NCBI GenBank assembly: GCA_027365375.1
Contig: DAHXNM010000221.1
Coordinates: forward strand, 1-8,335
Source of the DNA: Ferrimicrobium sp.
Lineage (GTDB): Bacteria; Actinomycetota; Acidimicrobiia; Acidimicrobiales; Acidimicrobiaceae
DNA length: 8,335 nucleotides
Direction of reading: 5' to 3'
Part shown: positions 6,443 through 8,335 of the stretch, piece by piece
Position numbering within the stretch: position 1 is the stretch's first letter
Layout of the letters: each line of letters begins with the position of its first letter
Notes under the pieces: model-generated
Databases searched by the model: none
Told to the model about the DNA's origin: nothing
What the model saw: the letters and a program-made list of their open reading frames with translations, nothing else
Program-made: the position numbers and the translations under genes

Positions 6443-7960
6443 CTACCCAAAATCCCCTTCAAGCCACCAACGCTGTGCCTCTCTCGTCACCAGCCTTACT
6501 CCCCGCGGAGTCATCAGCATAAGTCGGACATAGCGTCGCCGGCGACGTTCCCACCAGCGTTCAACGACAACCCAGGGACCAAAAAACGCTGATATCCCAA
6601 GCTCCTCACGGCCAAGGACTAGTATCGCTGGCTCAACTACCATGATGCCATCTCCACATACCTCAACCGGGGTACCAAGAGCATCGAGAAGCCGGACCTC
6701 ACGAGGGTGTTGATACACCAAACTTGGAGCAGCACCCGGTAGATGACCAGGCCAAGGAGCCTGATGATCCTCCGAGGGTCGTGAAGGCGGCCATCGGCCA
6801 CTCCAGGGAATCCAGGCCCCCTGCTCTCGAAGAGAACGACCCCCTTGCATGGCAGGCACCAACACACGATCATCGCCATACAGCATCGCCACACGAGTCA
6901 AGGTCGCTAGAATCGCCGACTCCTTCAGCTCCTGGCGATCAAATGTCAACTGGCGGCGACGCAACGATGACCATTGCAACGGTTCTATACGTGCCTCTAT
7001 CAACGGATCGCGATGTGGCCGAGACGCCTGCTCGAACCATCGGAGTCGAGCTATCAGCTCGGTCGCGCTCGCTCCGTCGAGCACCTCCACCATCTTGGTC
7101 GACTCTCCCGTCGTCGTGACAAGCGTGATGCACGCCTTCACCAACACGAGACCACGCTGTTCGGCGGCGTGCAAAAGAACATCGAGGGGCTGCATTAAGC
7201 GGAAAGAGATTCGTTCCGGGGTATCATCGTCAAAGACCGCAGTCGTGCACATGATGATCTCCGCCGGATCATCACCAACAACCGCAAGATCGGCATCGAG
7301 ACGGCAGAGGCGATACCAGAACAGCCCTCGACCACCAAACCGTGCGGCCACTACACTCTCATCGAGATATTGAAAATCACCGATGTACTCCATGCCAACC
7401 TCACGCAACAGCCCCGACATCGACGCTGGGAGAAGCTCGTCGACCCTACGCCCGCCTACGAAGGCTACGGACTCCCCGGGAGCCACTCGACACCCGAGAT
7501 TCGCCGCCACCGATGCGACAAAAAGAGAGTCAGCAATCCCAAGCGCAATACTCAGTTGCGGGTAAGACTGGGTCAATGATCTGCCCACCTCTTCGATGGC
7601 GTTCACAACCAGTGTCTCGGTTCCAAAGTATCGAGTCATCGCCATCAATGGGGCTACCAACGCATGGTTGTTCTGACGGAAATAGGGAGAGACGGAATCA
7701 AACATCTGCTGGAGTCGCGCTAGCCATTGCTCCTCCCGGTAGTCATCACGTTCTCGCAACTCCAAGATGGGACATCGCGCCATCGCCTCAGACGAACGCA
7801 TACCAACTACCACACCACGCCGAAGCGCTGCTTGGGCAACCTCCACGATTTGGCCACGGCTCACAATGGCGACGCAATCTTCCTGTGTCGCCTCTGCTGC
7901 AAGCAGCGAAAGACCGTTGATATGAAGGACGACCATGCGCCGAGGAGCTATCAGAATCAA
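6443..7960 (-). CDS. imuB: ImuB, catalytically inactive Y-family polymerase-like mutasome hub
   Basis: The product is 505 aa, typical for ImuB. ImuB keeps the Y-family fold but lacks polymerase activity and links ImuA', DnaE2 and the sliding clamp. The N-terminal MVVLHINGLSLLAA (9-22) replaces the metal-binding D-x-D strand, and LVAPLMAMTRYFGTE (101-115) stands where active enzymes have S-x-D-E. Both catalytic acidic sites are therefore missing, as in known ImuB. ALGIADSLFVASVAA (139-153) matches the palm motif G-I-A-x-x. The little-finger region covers about 235-330. At the place of the mycobacterial clamp motif QLPLWG the sequence is QLTFD (337-341), followed by the usual helix and LVPAMQGGRS. 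The C-terminal domain is Trp/Arg-rich (WWERRRRRY, 469-477). The chosen start is TTG at 7960, whose TTGA overlaps the imuA' stop; ATG at 7936 (residue 9) is the alternative but has no Shine-Dalgarno. Confidence 0.93.
   Translation of the reverse strand: MILIAPRRMVVLHINGLSLLAAEATQEDCVAIVSRGQIVEVAQAALRRGVVVGMRSSEAMARCPILELRERDDYREEQWLARLQQMFDSVSPYFRQNNHALVAPLMAMTRYFGTETLVVNAIEEVGRSLTQSYPQLSIALGIADSLFVASVAANLGCRVAPGESVAFVGGRRVDELLPASMSGLLREVGMEYIGDFQYLDESVVAARFGGRGLFWYRLCRLDADLAVVGDDPAEIIMCTTAVFDDDTPERISFRLMQPLDVLLHAAEQRGLVLVKACITLVTTTGESTKMVEVLDGASATELIARLRWFEQASRPHRDPLIEARIEPLQWSSLRRRQLTFDRQELKESAILATLTRVAMLYGDDRVLVPAMQGGRSLREQGAWIPWSGRWPPSRPSEDHQAPWPGHLPGAAPSLVYQHPREVRLLDALGTPVEVCGDGIMVVEPAILVLGREELGISAFFGPWVVVERWWERRRRRYVRLMLMTPRGVRLVTREAQRWWLEGDFG
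6534..6547. repeat. 14-bp perfect palindrome inside imuB
   Basis: CGTCGCCGGCGACG is a perfect palindrome without spacer. It is read as part of five Arg codons in a row (CGT CGC CGG CGA CGC, residues 472-476), so the mix of Arg codons explains it without a binding site. Confidence 0.45.
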
Positions 7961-8335
7961 CGAGCCACCGTTGCCGATGTGCTCGTTCTTAGTCCATGCT
8001 CCTCTACCGCAAGACGCAAGGTCGGGGATCCAAACGGGAACTCCATCGTCGGCGTACTCCAGCCAAGTTCCTCAACTATAAACGTCACATCAGGTGGAGA
8101 CCTGCGAAGATGCGAGGAACGATCGATAGCACGATCACGATCGATCACCACCAACGCGCTCTTGCGCTCTCTAGCTCGCGCAACCAACCGGTGCCAGTGA
8201 CGATCGATAATAGCTACGTCGAACACAACAACGTCGAAGGCATCGACGAGCAGAGCGATCACCTGCGCCGTCTCTACTCCGTCATCAACCAACACAACAC
8301 GCGCAAGGTCCCAACCAGACTGTGCCAACGCCACG
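7957..8335 (-). CDS. imuA: ImuA'-type mutasome partner (3' part, runs off window)
   Basis: The last 125 codons are visible; the frame is open to the right edge, and the GTG near the edge (8334-8332) is probably internal, not the start. Mutasome partner proteins in this position (ImuA' in mycobacteria) have a RecA/SulA-like fold, bind ImuB, and are needed for DnaE2-dependent mutagenesis. The visible part shows an alternating strand-helix pattern: LARVVLVDDG, a helix with VIALLVDAFDVVVFDV, then LVARARERKSALVVIDRD, as in the second half of the RecA-like core, followed by a shorter, less conserved tail. No Walker A motif is in the visible portion. The assignment rests as much on context (4-nt overlap with imuB, dnaE2 next) as on sequence. 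The promoter and any LexA site lie outside the window. Confidence 0.75.
   Translation of the reverse strand, partial: VALAQSGWDLARVVLVDDGVETAQVIALLVDAFDVVVFDVAIIDRHWHRLVARARERKSALVVIDRDRAIDRSSHLRRSPPDVTFIVEELGWSTPTMEFPFGSPTLRLAVEEHGLRTSTSATVAR
8119..8209. repeat. Three near-identical ACGATCGAT decamers within imuA'
   Basis: ACGATCGATA occurs at 8119-8128 and 8200-8209, and ACGATCGATC at 8137-8146, with a partial copy (ACGATCA) at 8131-8137. On the coding strand each full copy encodes Ile-Asp-Arg with the same codons (ATC GAT CGT). They are part of a window-wide excess of CGATCG. Confidence 0.5.

Noticed and set aside
6724..8200. Several overlapping plus-strand open frames of 130-190 codons opposite imuB and imuA'
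   Set aside because: They overlap one another and the real genes, and their translations are low-complexity Ser/Arg/Pro-rich, typical of shadow frames.

Overview
The window comes from a bacterial chromosome, very probably an actinobacterium of moderate G+C (mid-50s % by eye). Two things support this. A mycothiol S-conjugate amidase-like gene points to mycothiol, an actinobacterial thiol. The mutagenesis cassette has the actinobacterial form, with an ImuA'-type partner, catalytically dead ImuB and DnaE2. The moderate G+C and the company of an acyl-CoA dehydrogenase and a substrate-binding lipoprotein would fit an acidimicrobial lineage, but that placement is inference. All six genes lie on the minus strand, so transcription runs from high to low coordinates, and the window is almost fully coding.

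Layout in order of transcription. (1) 8335-7957: 3' part of imuA', cut by the window edge. (2) 7960-6443: imuB, which overlaps imuA' by 4 nt (TTGA). (3) 6439-3218: dnaE2 (imuC), starting 3 nt after imuB ends. These three form a compact mutasome operon for damage-induced translesion synthesis and mutagenesis. (4) 3137-1959: an orphan ABC-type substrate-binding lipoprotein (type I periplasmic binding fold, branched-chain amino acid/amide family) with no permease or ATPase gene in view. (5) 1876-578: an acyl-CoA dehydrogenase of the ACAD10/11-like class. (6) 474-1: 5' half of an mca-like mycothiol conjugate amidase, cut by the window edge.

The mutasome genes should act together: ImuB as the hub, ImuA' as its partner, DnaE2 as the error-prone polymerase. 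The promoter and any LexA box of this operon lie beyond the right edge. The three downstream genes share the strand but not an obvious pathway. They are separated by 80, 82 and 103 nt gaps, some of which hold inverted repeats. No gap exceeds 300 bases.

No RNA gene, CRISPR array, insertion sequence or clearly undescribed system was found. The points most worth a second look are the divergent beta-clamp-binding motif of ImuB, the strong excess of the palindrome CGATCG across the window, and several perfect palindromes and hairpins inside and between genes.
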